In this document: positions 1-5,884 of the stretch, in pieces
Layout: the number at the start of each line of letters is the position of its first letter
Numbering within the stretch: the first letter of the stretch is position 1
Position numbers and translations under genes: made by a program
Notes under the pieces: model-generated
What the model was told of the DNA's origin: nothing
The model's input: only the letters and a program-made list of their open reading frames with translations
Database searches by the model: none
Source of the DNA: Gammaproteobacteria bacterium
Lineage (GTDB): Bacteria > Pseudomonadota > Gammaproteobacteria > Steroidobacterales > GCA-2729495
DNA: 7,323 bases
Assembly (NCBI GenBank): GCA_030429685.1
Contig: JAUIEY010000096.1
Coordinates: 1-7,323, forward strand
Reading direction: 5' to 3'

Positions 1-754
1 CCAGCTCGCCCGCAGCCACCAGCAGGTTCACAAATTCAAGTTCGAGCTCAACACTGCGATCCATGTCCAGCGCAAACGCCATTTGCTCAAAAGCACTGGT
101 GCGCTGGCCGTCTGCCAGCAGCAGACGTGCCAGCCAGACCCGGGTTGCTATCCAGTCGGGCCGCAAACTCAGGGTATGCCGGGCGGCCTCAATGCCAGCC
201 GGCAAATCACCTGCCTGCACCGAAAGTTCTGCGAGCGAACGGGTAATACCCGGCGTATCGGGGAAGGTCTTGTTGAAGCGGGCGAAAATATCGCGGCCGT
301 GGCGGGCCGCCGGCGTGAGGTCGCCCGCCAGCGCCGTGTATACCTGATCGGTGCGTTGCGCCGGTGGCCCCAGTCCTGTCGCAAGATTGTCCCAGGCCGA
401 CTCCAGCCGACCGAAACGCACTTGCAGTATGCCCAGTAACGCCCGCGCGACCTGGCTTGCTGCATCGAGCTCGACCCAGCGCTCGGCAGCTGCCAATGCA
501 TGGGCGTCGAAGCCATATTCGAAACTCAGTTCGGTGGCGCGCCGGGCATGTTCCGGATCATCCGACTGTCGCGCCACATTCAGATAGTGGTTGATGGCTT
601 CGGCATACTCGCCGCGATCAAACGCAATCTCCGCCAGTAACTGGCTTTCTATCGGACTGTAGCCGGGCGCGAAGCGCGCGGCGGGGCCGGCGCTGCAGCC
701 GCAGAGTGCGGCAGCAAACAACAGAACCCGGAGTTGTCTGGCGCGTAAAAGCAT
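1..754 (-). CDS. TPR-containing outer-membrane lipoprotein, N-terminal 251 residues (partial)
   Basis: The reading frame opens at an ATG at 754 and stays open to the left edge, so the C-terminus is missing. Residues 1-20 look like a lipoprotein signal: Arg at 4, 6 and 9, a hydrophobic stretch from 10 to 17, then the lipobox L17-C18-G19-C20. Cys20 would be lipidated, and Ser21 after it favours sorting to the outer membrane. The mature part is helical with TPR-like units. One spans about 37-65 (FDRGEYAEAINHY), and others lie near 85-125 and 175-235 (AGDLPAGIEAARHTLSLRP). In pseudomonads a long TPR protein of this kind lies between lolB and hemA and reads away from hemA. This gene has the same orientation relative to prfA, so I infer it is the same family, of unknown exact role. 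The start is the only in-frame ATG near the signal; its ribosome site is weak. Confidence 0.85.
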   Translation of the reverse strand, partial: MLLRARQLRVLLFAAALCGCSAGPAARFAPGYSPIESQLLAEIAFDRGEYAEAINHYLNVARQSDDPEHARRATELSFEYGFDAHALAAAERWVELDAASQVARALLGILQVRFGRLESAWDNLATGLGPPAQRTDQVYTALAGDLTPAARHGRDIFARFNKTFPDTPGITRSLAELSVQAGDLPAGIEAARHTLSLRPDWIATRVWLARLLLADGQRTSAFEQMAFALDMDRSVELELEFVNLLVAAGEL

Positions 755-778
755 GGCTCATCATACTCTGTGAGCTGA

Positions 779-784
779 TATAGT
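779..784 (+). promoter_or_regulatory. Possible -10 element (TATAGT) for prfA
   Basis: The spacer between the divergent TPR gene and prfA is only 40 bases. TATAGT at 779-784 matches five of six bases of the sigma-70 -10 consensus and ends ten bases before the prfA ATG. That would give a very short leader. No good -35 box is visible at a 16-18 base spacing, where the sequence already runs into the start of the TPR gene. Treat this as a weak candidate. Confidence 0.25.
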
Positions 785-794
785 TCTCCGCCGC

Positions 795-1877
795 ATGAAA
801 GAGTCACTCCTCAATAATCTGCAGCAACTGGTTTCTCGCCATGAGGAACTGGCCGGGCTGCTTTCTGATCCGGATGTTATCGGCAATCAGAACAAGTTCC
901 GGGATTTGTCCCAGGAATACGCACGCCTGGAACCCGTGGCTGCGCTGTTCACCCGCTATGAGCAGACGGTCGCCGATGTGCAGGCTGCGGCAGAAATGGC
1001 AGATGACGAGGATCAGGAAATTCGTGCGCTCGGCCGCGAGGAACTGGAGACAGCGGAAGCCCGCCGTGACGAACTGGAGATCGAGCTGCACAAGCACCTG
1101 ATTCCCAAAGATCCGCACGACGATGCCAACATTTTTCTGGAAATCCGCGCCGGCACCGGTGGTGACGAAGCGGCCATTTTTTCCGGCGATCTGTTCCGCA
1201 TGTACCAGCGCTATGCCGAAGCGCAGGGCTGGAAACTGGAAATACTCAGTCAGCGCGACGGTGAACACGGTGGTTTCAAGGAAATAATCAGTCGCATCGA
1301 AGGCAGGGGCGCCTACTCACGGCTTAAATTTGAGTCCGGCGCGCATCGCGTGCAGCGCGTGCCCGAAACCGAGTCACAGGGCCGCATTCACACCTCCGCC
1401 TGCACCGTGGCGATACTGCCGGAAGCTGCCGAGATAGAGGAAATAGACATCAACCCGGCGGACTTGCGGGTCGACACCTACCGCGCTTCCGGTGCCGGCG
1501 GCCAGCATGTCAACAAAACCGATTCGGCGGTGCGGCTCACCCACCTGCCGACCGGTATCGTAGTCGAGTGTCAGGATGAACGCTCGCAGCATAAAAACCG
1601 TGCCCGCGCGATGTCTCTGCTGCAGGCAAAACTCTTTGACGAAAAGCAGCAGGCGCAGATGCGCGAGCAGGCCGAGCAGCGCAAAAGCCTGGTCGGCAGT
1701 GGTGACCGCTCCGAACGCATTCGCACTTATAATTACCCGCAGGGTCGGGTCACCGATCACCGTATCAACCTGACCCTTTACAAGCTGGACGAGGTGATGG
1801 CCGGCAACCTGGAAAGTGTGATCGACCCGCTGGTCGCTGAGCATCAGGCCGACCTCCTGGCGTCACTGGAAAACTAA
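795..1877 (+). CDS. prfA: Peptide chain release factor 1 (RF1)
   Basis: This 360-residue protein recognises UAA and UAG stop codons in the ribosomal A site and triggers release of the finished peptide. Its length equals that of the E. coli protein. The N-terminal helical domain covers about 1-100. The conserved stretch AGTGGDEA is at 119-126. The stop-codon-reading tripeptide P-x-T is Pro190-Glu191-Thr192, inside RVPETESQGRIHTS; E. coli has PAT there. P-x-T, rather than the SPF motif of RF2, identifies RF1. The catalytic GGQ is at 235-237 in GAGGQHVNKTDSAVR, and its glutamine is the target of PrmC. The GGQ-flanking and C-terminal regions look intact. The start gives a normal RF1 N-terminus although no strong ribosome site precedes it. 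The gene lies 22 bases before a PLP enzyme gene on the same strand. hemA, its usual upstream partner in gammaproteobacteria, is not here. Confidence 0.98.
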   Translation: MKESLLNNLQQLVSRHEELAGLLSDPDVIGNQNKFRDLSQEYARLEPVAALFTRYEQTVADVQAAAEMADDEDQEIRALGREELETAEARRDELEIELHKHLIPKDPHDDANIFLEIRAGTGGDEAAIFSGDLFRMYQRYAEAQGWKLEILSQRDGEHGGFKEIISRIEGRGAYSRLKFESGAHRVQRVPETESQGRIHTSACTVAILPEAAEIEEIDINPADLRVDTYRASGAGGQHVNKTDSAVRLTHLPTGIVVECQDERSQHKNRARAMSLLQAKLFDEKQQAQMREQAEQRKSLVGSGDRSERIRTYNYPQGRVTDHRINLTLYKLDEVMAGNLESVIDPLVAEHQADLLASLEN

Positions 1878-1899
1878 TAGCGCACACAGAAACATACGC

Positions 1900-2910
1900 A
1901 TGAAAGAACTGCAGGGGATGCGGCTGACCGACCGCATCGGCAACACGCCGCTTATCCGACTCAATCACCTGTCCGACGCGACCGGCTGTGAAATACTCGG
2001 CAAGGCGGAATTCATGAACCCGGGCGGCTCGGTCAAGGACCGTGCCGCACTTGGCATTGTGCGCGATGCAGAGGCCAGAGGGCTACTCAAACCCGGCGGC
2101 ACCATTGTCGAGGGCACGGCGGGCAACACCGGGATCGGCTTGACGGTGGTCGGCAATTCGCTTGGTTATCCGACCATCATAGTCATGCCGGATAACCAGA
2201 GTCAGGACAAGGTTGACACCCTGCGTGCCTATGGCGCCGATGTGCGCCTGGTACCGGCCTGCCCGTTCGCGGACCCCGGACACTTTGTGCACCAGTCGCG
2301 GCGCATAGCCGAAGAACTGAACGCGCAAAACCCGGGCAGCGCCTTGTGGGCAAACCAGTTCGATAACGTCGCCAACCGGGAGTTTCATCAGGCTACCACC
2401 GGCCAGGAAATCTGGCAGCAGACGGGCGGCCAGGTGGATGGCTTTGTCTGCGCCGTCGGTACCGGCGGTACTCTCGCGGGCATTTCACGCGCGCTGAAGA
2501 CACACAGCGACAGCATCACAATCGCTATTTCTGATCCGACCGGCTCGGCACTTTACAGCTACTTCACCACCGGGGAGCTCAAGGCCGCAGGCGGCTCCAT
2601 ATCCGAAGGAATCGGCACCAGTCGCATAACCGAAAATTTTGCCGACACACAGGTGGATGTGCCGTACCAGATCCCGGACAGCGAATCGATTCCGCTGGTT
2701 TACGAACTGATCCGTCAGGAAGGTCTGTGCTGCGGTGGCTCCACCGGCGTCAACGTTGCCGGCGCGGTGCGGCTGGCGCGCGAACTTGGCCCCGGCCATG
2801 TCATCACCACTATTCTGTGTGATTCAGGCCTGCGCTACCGGGAGCGGCTCTTCAATCGCGAGTTTCTCGCCTCGAAGGGTCTCGAATTGCCGGACTGGCT
2901 CAGTCTATGA
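1900..2910 (+). CDS. PLP-dependent cysteine synthase / cystathionine beta-synthase-like enzyme
   Basis: This is a 336-residue fold-type II PLP enzyme of the cysteine synthase family. Lys46, in NPGGSVKDRAA, should form the Schiff base with PLP. The substrate loop is GTAGNTGIGL (72-81), with Ala where CysK and CysM usually have Ser (TSGNTG). The phosphate-binding glycine loop is GTGGT (187-191), and GGSTG (279-283) with D308-S309-G310 closes the PLP ring site. There are no C-terminal CBS (regulatory) domains. Family members make cysteine from O-acetylserine and sulfide, or cystathionine from serine and homocysteine. The facing cystathionine gamma-lyase-like gene makes the second reaction plausible, but motifs alone do not decide. 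It starts 22 bases after prfA and is probably cotranscribed with it. ATG 1900 has no clear ribosome site; Met7 (ATG 1918), giving MRLTDRIGNTPLIRL, is a reasonable alternative start. Confidence 0.9.
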   Translation: MKELQGMRLTDRIGNTPLIRLNHLSDATGCEILGKAEFMNPGGSVKDRAALGIVRDAEARGLLKPGGTIVEGTAGNTGIGLTVVGNSLGYPTIIVMPDNQSQDKVDTLRAYGADVRLVPACPFADPGHFVHQSRRIAEELNAQNPGSALWANQFDNVANREFHQATTGQEIWQQTGGQVDGFVCAVGTGGTLAGISRALKTHSDSITIAISDPTGSALYSYFTTGELKAAGGSISEGIGTSRITENFADTQVDVPYQIPDSESIPLVYELIRQEGLCCGGSTGVNVAGAVRLARELGPGHVITTILCDSGLRYRERLFNREFLASKGLELPDWLSL

Positions 2911-2920
2911 GTCAGTTCGA

Positions 2921-3011
2921 AGATCGTCCCGCGTGGAGGATCGTCTTTTGAGCGAGTTTCGCGCACGCGATGTCTGAGCGAAAAAGATGCATCCGCAATG
3001 CGGGACGATCT
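2921..3011. repeat. 91-base imperfect palindrome filling the convergent intergenic gap
   Basis: The outer arms agatcgtcccgc (2921-2932) and gcgggacgatct (3000-3011) are perfect 12-base inverted repeats. Pairing continues inward with interruptions: 2933-2934 with 2998-2999 (one G-U), 2936 with 2996, ggat 2938-2941 with atcc 2991-2994, tctttt 2944-2949 with aaaaga 2982-2987, and tcgcg 2959-2963 facing cgcga 2966-2970. The RNA of either strand could fold into one long interrupted hairpin. It lies 10 bases after the stop of one PLP gene and 5 bases before the stop of the other, so it could end or protect both transcripts. No T-run follows on either strand, so it is not a standard intrinsic terminator. 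A REP- or MITE-like dispersed element is the alternative. No target-site duplication is visible. Confidence 0.6.
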
Positions 3012-3013
3012 GC

Positions 3014-3023
3014 AAGCTAGCTT
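3014..3023. repeat. Perfect 10-base palindrome over the gamma-lyase-like gene's stop codon
   Basis: AAGCTAGCTT is self-complementary and contains the minus-strand TAG stop of the neighbouring PLP gene (3017-3019). It sits two bases outside the larger palindrome. A function is not evident, and it may be chance. Confidence 0.4.
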
Positions 3024-4174
3024 AGTGCCTGATCCAGATCGGCAAGCAGATCGTCGACATGCTCGATGCCGACTGACAGCCGGATCAGGTTGTCGGTCAG
3101 GCCGAGTTCTGCCTTGCGCTCGTCCGGCACCCGCGAATGACTCATGGTGTACGGGTGCCCGACCAGGCTTTCAACACCGCCCAGTCCTTCGGCAATCGCA
3201 AAGTAACCCAGCTTGTTCATAAATGTCGCCACAGCAGCGCGGTCGCCGTCAATCTCGAAACTCACCACGGCGCCGAAACCGCTGTCCATTTGCCGCCTGG
3301 CCAGCTCATGCTGCGGGTGACTGGCTAGCCCCGGATAAATAACCCGTTGCACCCGCGGCTGCTGTTCCAGCCATTCGGCAACGGCAAGTGCATTGCGCTG
3401 ATGGCGCTCCATGCGCAATGCCAGCGTCTTGATGCCGCGTAAAGTCAGATAGGCATCAAAGGGTCCGGCAATCCCGCCGGTCACAGCGGATACTGCCGCG
3501 AGTTTTTCACCCAGCGACTCATCGGCAACAATGTTCAGGCCACCAATTACATCTGAATGACCGCCCATGTACTTGGTAGTGGAATGCATAACGATGTCGC
3601 AGCCGAGTTCCAGCGGTCGCTGGTTGATCGGCGTGGCAAAAGTATTGTCCACCGCAGCGAGTGCGCCCATGTCATGTGCTATTCCGGCTACGGCCGCAAT
3701 ATCGTAGACGCTGAGCAACGGATTGGTCGGCGACTCGAACCACACCAGCGCGGTGTTGTCGCGCCCGGCGGCAACCACATTGGCGGGGTCGGAAAAATCC
3801 ACAAAAGACGTCTGGATCCCTGCGGATCGCGCCCGCACATCGTCCAGCAATCTGAAGGTGCCGCCATAGACTTCCTTTGGCACTATGACATGCGCATTGG
3901 CCGGCAACAGGTCCACCACGGCCGCCACCGCCGCCATGCCCGAACCATAGGCAAAGCCGCGCACCCCGCCTTCAAGCTCGGCTGCGCAGCGCTCCAGCGC
4001 GGCGCGGGTCGGATTGCCGCCGCGCGAGTAAATATATTCGCCGGGCTTGCCGAACTCGGGGTTCTCAAACGTAGAACTCGGATGAATCGGCGGCATAACC
4101 GCGCCCGTGGCCTTATCTACGGTATTACCCGCATGAATGCACTGGGTTTCCTTGTTGTCACTGTTGCGGCTCAT
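3017..4174 (-). CDS. Cystathionine gamma-lyase / gamma-synthase-like PLP enzyme
   Basis: This 385-residue protein belongs to the Cys/Met-metabolism PLP family (fold type I). The PLP lysine is Lys201 in HSTTKYMGGHSDV. YSRGGNPTR (49-57) supplies the Tyr and Arg that reach the neighbouring subunit's cofactor phosphate. GSGMAA (77-82) is the phosphate loop, Asp176 in VDNTFATP pairs with the pyridine nitrogen, and Arg365 in LIRLSVGIE should bind the substrate carboxylate. Glu329, in AEGLGGVESL, matches the glutamate linked to gamma-chemistry on cystathionine, although the usual Ser after it is Gly330. Members either split cystathionine into cysteine, 2-oxobutyrate and ammonia (lyase) or build it from an activated homoserine (synthase). 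Sequence does not separate these well. The convergent cysteine synthase/CBS-like gene favours the lyase direction. It is divergent from prmC with a 71-base spacer. The ATG at 4174 is preceded by a weak GGAA. Confidence 0.92.
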   Translation of the reverse strand: MSRNSDNKETQCIHAGNTVDKATGAVMPPIHPSSTFENPEFGKPGEYIYSRGGNPTRAALERCAAELEGGVRGFAYGSGMAAVAAVVDLLPANAHVIVPKEVYGGTFRLLDDVRARSAGIQTSFVDFSDPANVVAAGRDNTALVWFESPTNPLLSVYDIAAVAGIAHDMGALAAVDNTFATPINQRPLELGCDIVMHSTTKYMGGHSDVIGGLNIVADESLGEKLAAVSAVTGGIAGPFDAYLTLRGIKTLALRMERHQRNALAVAEWLEQQPRVQRVIYPGLASHPQHELARRQMDSGFGAVVSFEIDGDRAAVATFMNKLGYFAIAEGLGGVESLVGHPYTMSHSRVPDERKAELGLTDNLIRLSVGIEHVDDLLADLDQALS

Positions 4175-4201
4175 GGCTGGGTTCCGGTTGATAAAAGGCA
4201 G

Positions 4202-4231
4202 TGGCGGATTGCCAATCCCGCCTACTATAGA
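4202..4231. promoter_or_regulatory. Operator-like inverted repeat and -10-like box in a divergent spacer
   Basis: The 71-base spacer between the gamma-lyase-like gene and prmC contains ggcggatt (4203-4210) facing aatcccgcc (4214-4222), an inverted repeat with one extra base in the right arm. TGGC-N5-GCCA is nested at 4202-4214. Immediately beyond lies actatagaat, whose central CTATAG is itself palindromic. It offers TATAGT on the minus strand (4229 to 4224), with a poor TTCTCA 17 bases upstream inside the prmC start, and TATAGA on the plus strand (4226-4231) without a good -35. A regulator bound here could affect both genes. This is inference from symmetry only. Confidence 0.35.
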
Positions 4232-4245
4232 ATCACTGGCAGAGT

Positions 4246-5133
4246 ATGAGAAGTCACCACGGTATGCAGCCGGTCACCTTTAAGCAATTCAATTCAGTAA
4301 CTGATGCCATGGCAGCAGGCTATAGCACGTTGGATGGCGGCAGCACATCAGCACGACTGGATGCAGAATTGTTATTGGCAATTGCCCTGGGGCAGAGCCG
4401 GGCGTGGCTGTATGCCAACCCGGATGCGGCACTCACTGAGAAACAGGCGCAGGTGTTTGCGGCGCTGCTGACGCAGCGGGCTGCCGGCAGGCCGGTGGCG
4501 CAACTAACCGGCAAACGCGAATTCTGGTCGCTGGATCTGGCGGTGACTGAGTTCACACTGGTGCCGCGACCCGAAACGGAAACACTGGTGGAACAGGCCT
4601 TGCAGTACATACCGGCAAACAAACCGCAGCGCATACTGGATCTTGGCACCGGCAGCGGTGCAATCGCCATTGCGCTTGCCTGCGAGCGTCCGGCCGCCCG
4701 GCTGGTCGCCACTGACATCAGTTCGGAAGCCCTGGCAACAGCGCAGGACAACGCCACCCGGCACTGCCCCGGACGTATCGATTTTCTTCGCGGTGACTGG
4801 TACCTGGCGCTGCCTGAGGGCATTGAACGGTTTGATGTAATTGTTGCCAATCCGCCATACGTGGCAGAAAACGATGCCGGACTGACCGATCCCGAACTCG
4901 CGTTTGAGCCGGCTGACGCCCTGTACAGCGGTAAAGACGGGCTTACTGCTATCCGTGCCATCGTGGCGGGTGCCGCCAGTTACCTGCGGCCGGGTGGCCG
5001 GCTGCTGCTGGAGCATGGCTTCGCGCAGGCCCAGCCGGTACAGCATTTGCTGCGCGCGGCCGGATTTGCAGCGCTGGAAACTGTTGCGGATCTGGCGGGC
5101 CAGCCCCGGGTGAGCCATGGCCAAAGACCCTGA
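4246..5133 (+). CDS. prmC: Release factor glutamine N5-methyltransferase
   Basis: This 295-residue cytoplasmic enzyme uses S-adenosylmethionine to methylate the glutamine of the GGQ motif in release factors, which raises termination efficiency. The N-terminal helical substrate-binding domain covers about 1-100 and includes RLDAELLLA (37-45) and QLTGKREFW (86-94). VPRPETE (106-112) is the conserved linker motif. The AdoMet-binding loop is LDLGTGSGAI (131-140). The catalytic and glutamine-binding NPPY is at 202-205, which distinguishes it from DNA and rRNA methylases with other variants. Length is slightly above the E. coli protein because of a few extra N-terminal residues. ATG 4264 (Met7) or Met22 could be the true start. 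It is cut off from prfA, its substrate gene, by a PLP gene pair, so it needs its own promoter. Its end overlaps the next gene by 17 bases. Confidence 0.96.
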   Translation: MRSHHGMQPVTFKQFNSVTDAMAAGYSTLDGGSTSARLDAELLLAIALGQSRAWLYANPDAALTEKQAQVFAALLTQRAAGRPVAQLTGKREFWSLDLAVTEFTLVPRPETETLVEQALQYIPANKPQRILDLGTGSGAIAIALACERPAARLVATDISSEALATAQDNATRHCPGRIDFLRGDWYLALPEGIERFDVIVANPPYVAENDAGLTDPELAFEPADALYSGKDGLTAIRAIVAGAASYLRPGGRLLLEHGFAQAQPVQHLLRAAGFAALETVADLAGQPRVSHGQRP

Positions 5134-5875
5134 AACCGCCATCGACCGCGTGCGCTACAGCCGGCAGCTGTCCCTGCCGGCGTTGGGCGAGCATGGTCAG
5201 GCACGTCTCGCCGCAGCGCGCGTGCTGTTAGTCGGTGCCGGCGGGCTGGGCAATCCGGCCGGTCTGTATCTCGCCACCGCCGGTGTCGGTCACATGGTGA
5301 TCAGTGATTTCGACACGGTGGATGCGAGCAATCTGCCGCGCCAGATCATGTTTCGTGACACTGATATCGGCAAACCCAAGGCCGAAGTACTGGCATTGCG
5401 GCTGTGCGAAACCAGTCCGGATCTGACCGCAATAGGTATCAGCCGACGTCTCGATATAGACGCTTTGCGAAAGGAAGTCAGTGAAGCCGATGTTGTCCTT
5501 GACTGCACCGACAATTTTCAGAGCCGCTGGTTGCTGAACGAATGCTGCCAGCAGGCCCGCACACCCCTGGTCAGCGGTGCGGCAATCCGCTGCGAAGGCC
5601 AGCTGGCTGTATTCCGTTTCGACCGGCACCCCAGCCCCTGCTACCGCTGCTTATACAGCGAGGCCGATGAAAATCTGCTGGATTGCGCCGGTCAGGGCAT
5701 TCTTGCGCCGGTAGCCGGTACCGTGGGCGTTATGCTGGCCACTGAGACCATCAAACTGCTGGCCGGGGTCGGCTCAGACACCGCCACACGCCTGTGGGTC
5801 TACGACGCGCTTTCCGGGCAAAGCAAATACCTCGCCATCAAGGCGGACCCCGCCTGCCCGGTGTGCGCAACATAG
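5117..5875 (+). CDS. moeB: E1-like adenylyltransferase of the MoeB/ThiF family
   Basis: This 252-residue protein should adenylate the C-terminal glycine of a ubiquitin-like sulfur carrier such as MoaD or ThiS, for molybdopterin or thiamine synthesis. The ATP-binding loop is GAGGLG (40-45). D64 and D66 in SDFDTVDASNLPRQ, Asn72, Arg75, Gln76 and Lys88 form the expected nucleotide site, and DCTDN (129-133) carries the adenylation aspartate. Zinc-binding pairs are C175-x-x-C178 and C247-x-x-C250. Cys190, in LLDCAGQGILAPVAG, aligns with the cysteine that in ThiF forms a thioester or persulfide. Length fits bacterial MoeB and there is no rhodanese extension. The symbol is provisional, since MoeB and ThiF cannot be separated without the carrier gene, and none is in the window. 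A prmC-moeB order is known in other gammaproteobacteria such as Haemophilus. The start overlaps prmC and is preceded by GGTGAG, suggesting translational coupling. Confidence 0.88.
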   Translation: MAKDPETAIDRVRYSRQLSLPALGEHGQARLAAARVLLVGAGGLGNPAGLYLATAGVGHMVISDFDTVDASNLPRQIMFRDTDIGKPKAEVLALRLCETSPDLTAIGISRRLDIDALRKEVSEADVVLDCTDNFQSRWLLNECCQQARTPLVSGAAIRCEGQLAVFRFDRHPSPCYRCLYSEADENLLDCAGQGILAPVAGTVGVMLATETIKLLAGVGSDTATRLWVYDALSGQSKYLAIKADPACPVCAT

Positions 5876-5884
5876 TCGCTGCGG

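Noticed and set aside
63..594. Plus-strand open frames opposite the left-edge gene, and a 169-516 minus-strand frame
   Set aside because: The minus-strand frame that opens at 754 has a lipoprotein signal and TPR pattern and stays open to the edge. The others are out-of-frame shadows.
804..1844. Two long minus-strand open frames (804-1268 and 1374-1844) opposite prfA
   Set aside because: The plus strand encodes an unambiguous RF1 with PxT and GGQ motifs. The antisense translations show no family features and are typical of GC-rich codon bias.
2921..3011. Standard intrinsic terminator for the convergent PLP genes
   Set aside because: The stem is long and interrupted, and no T-run follows it on either strand. 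It is recorded as a palindromic repeat with a possible 3'-end role.
4209..4231. Plus-strand promoter TTGCCA (4209-4214) with TATAGA (4226-4231) for prmC
   Set aside because: The boxes are only 11 bases apart, too close for a sigma-70 promoter, and no better -35 is seen at 16-18 bases.
3557..4249. Plus-strand open frame of 230 codons opposite the gamma-lyase-like gene, ending in ATGA at the prmC start
   Set aside because: The translation is rich in His, Arg and Gly with no recognisable motif. It is antisense to a gene with complete PLP motifs. The overlap with prmC appears to be chance.
4320..5204. Several minus-strand open frames opposite prmC and the start of moeB
   Set aside because: prmC and moeB carry their full motif sets on the plus strand. 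The antisense products are low-complexity Ser/Ala/Arg-rich shadows.
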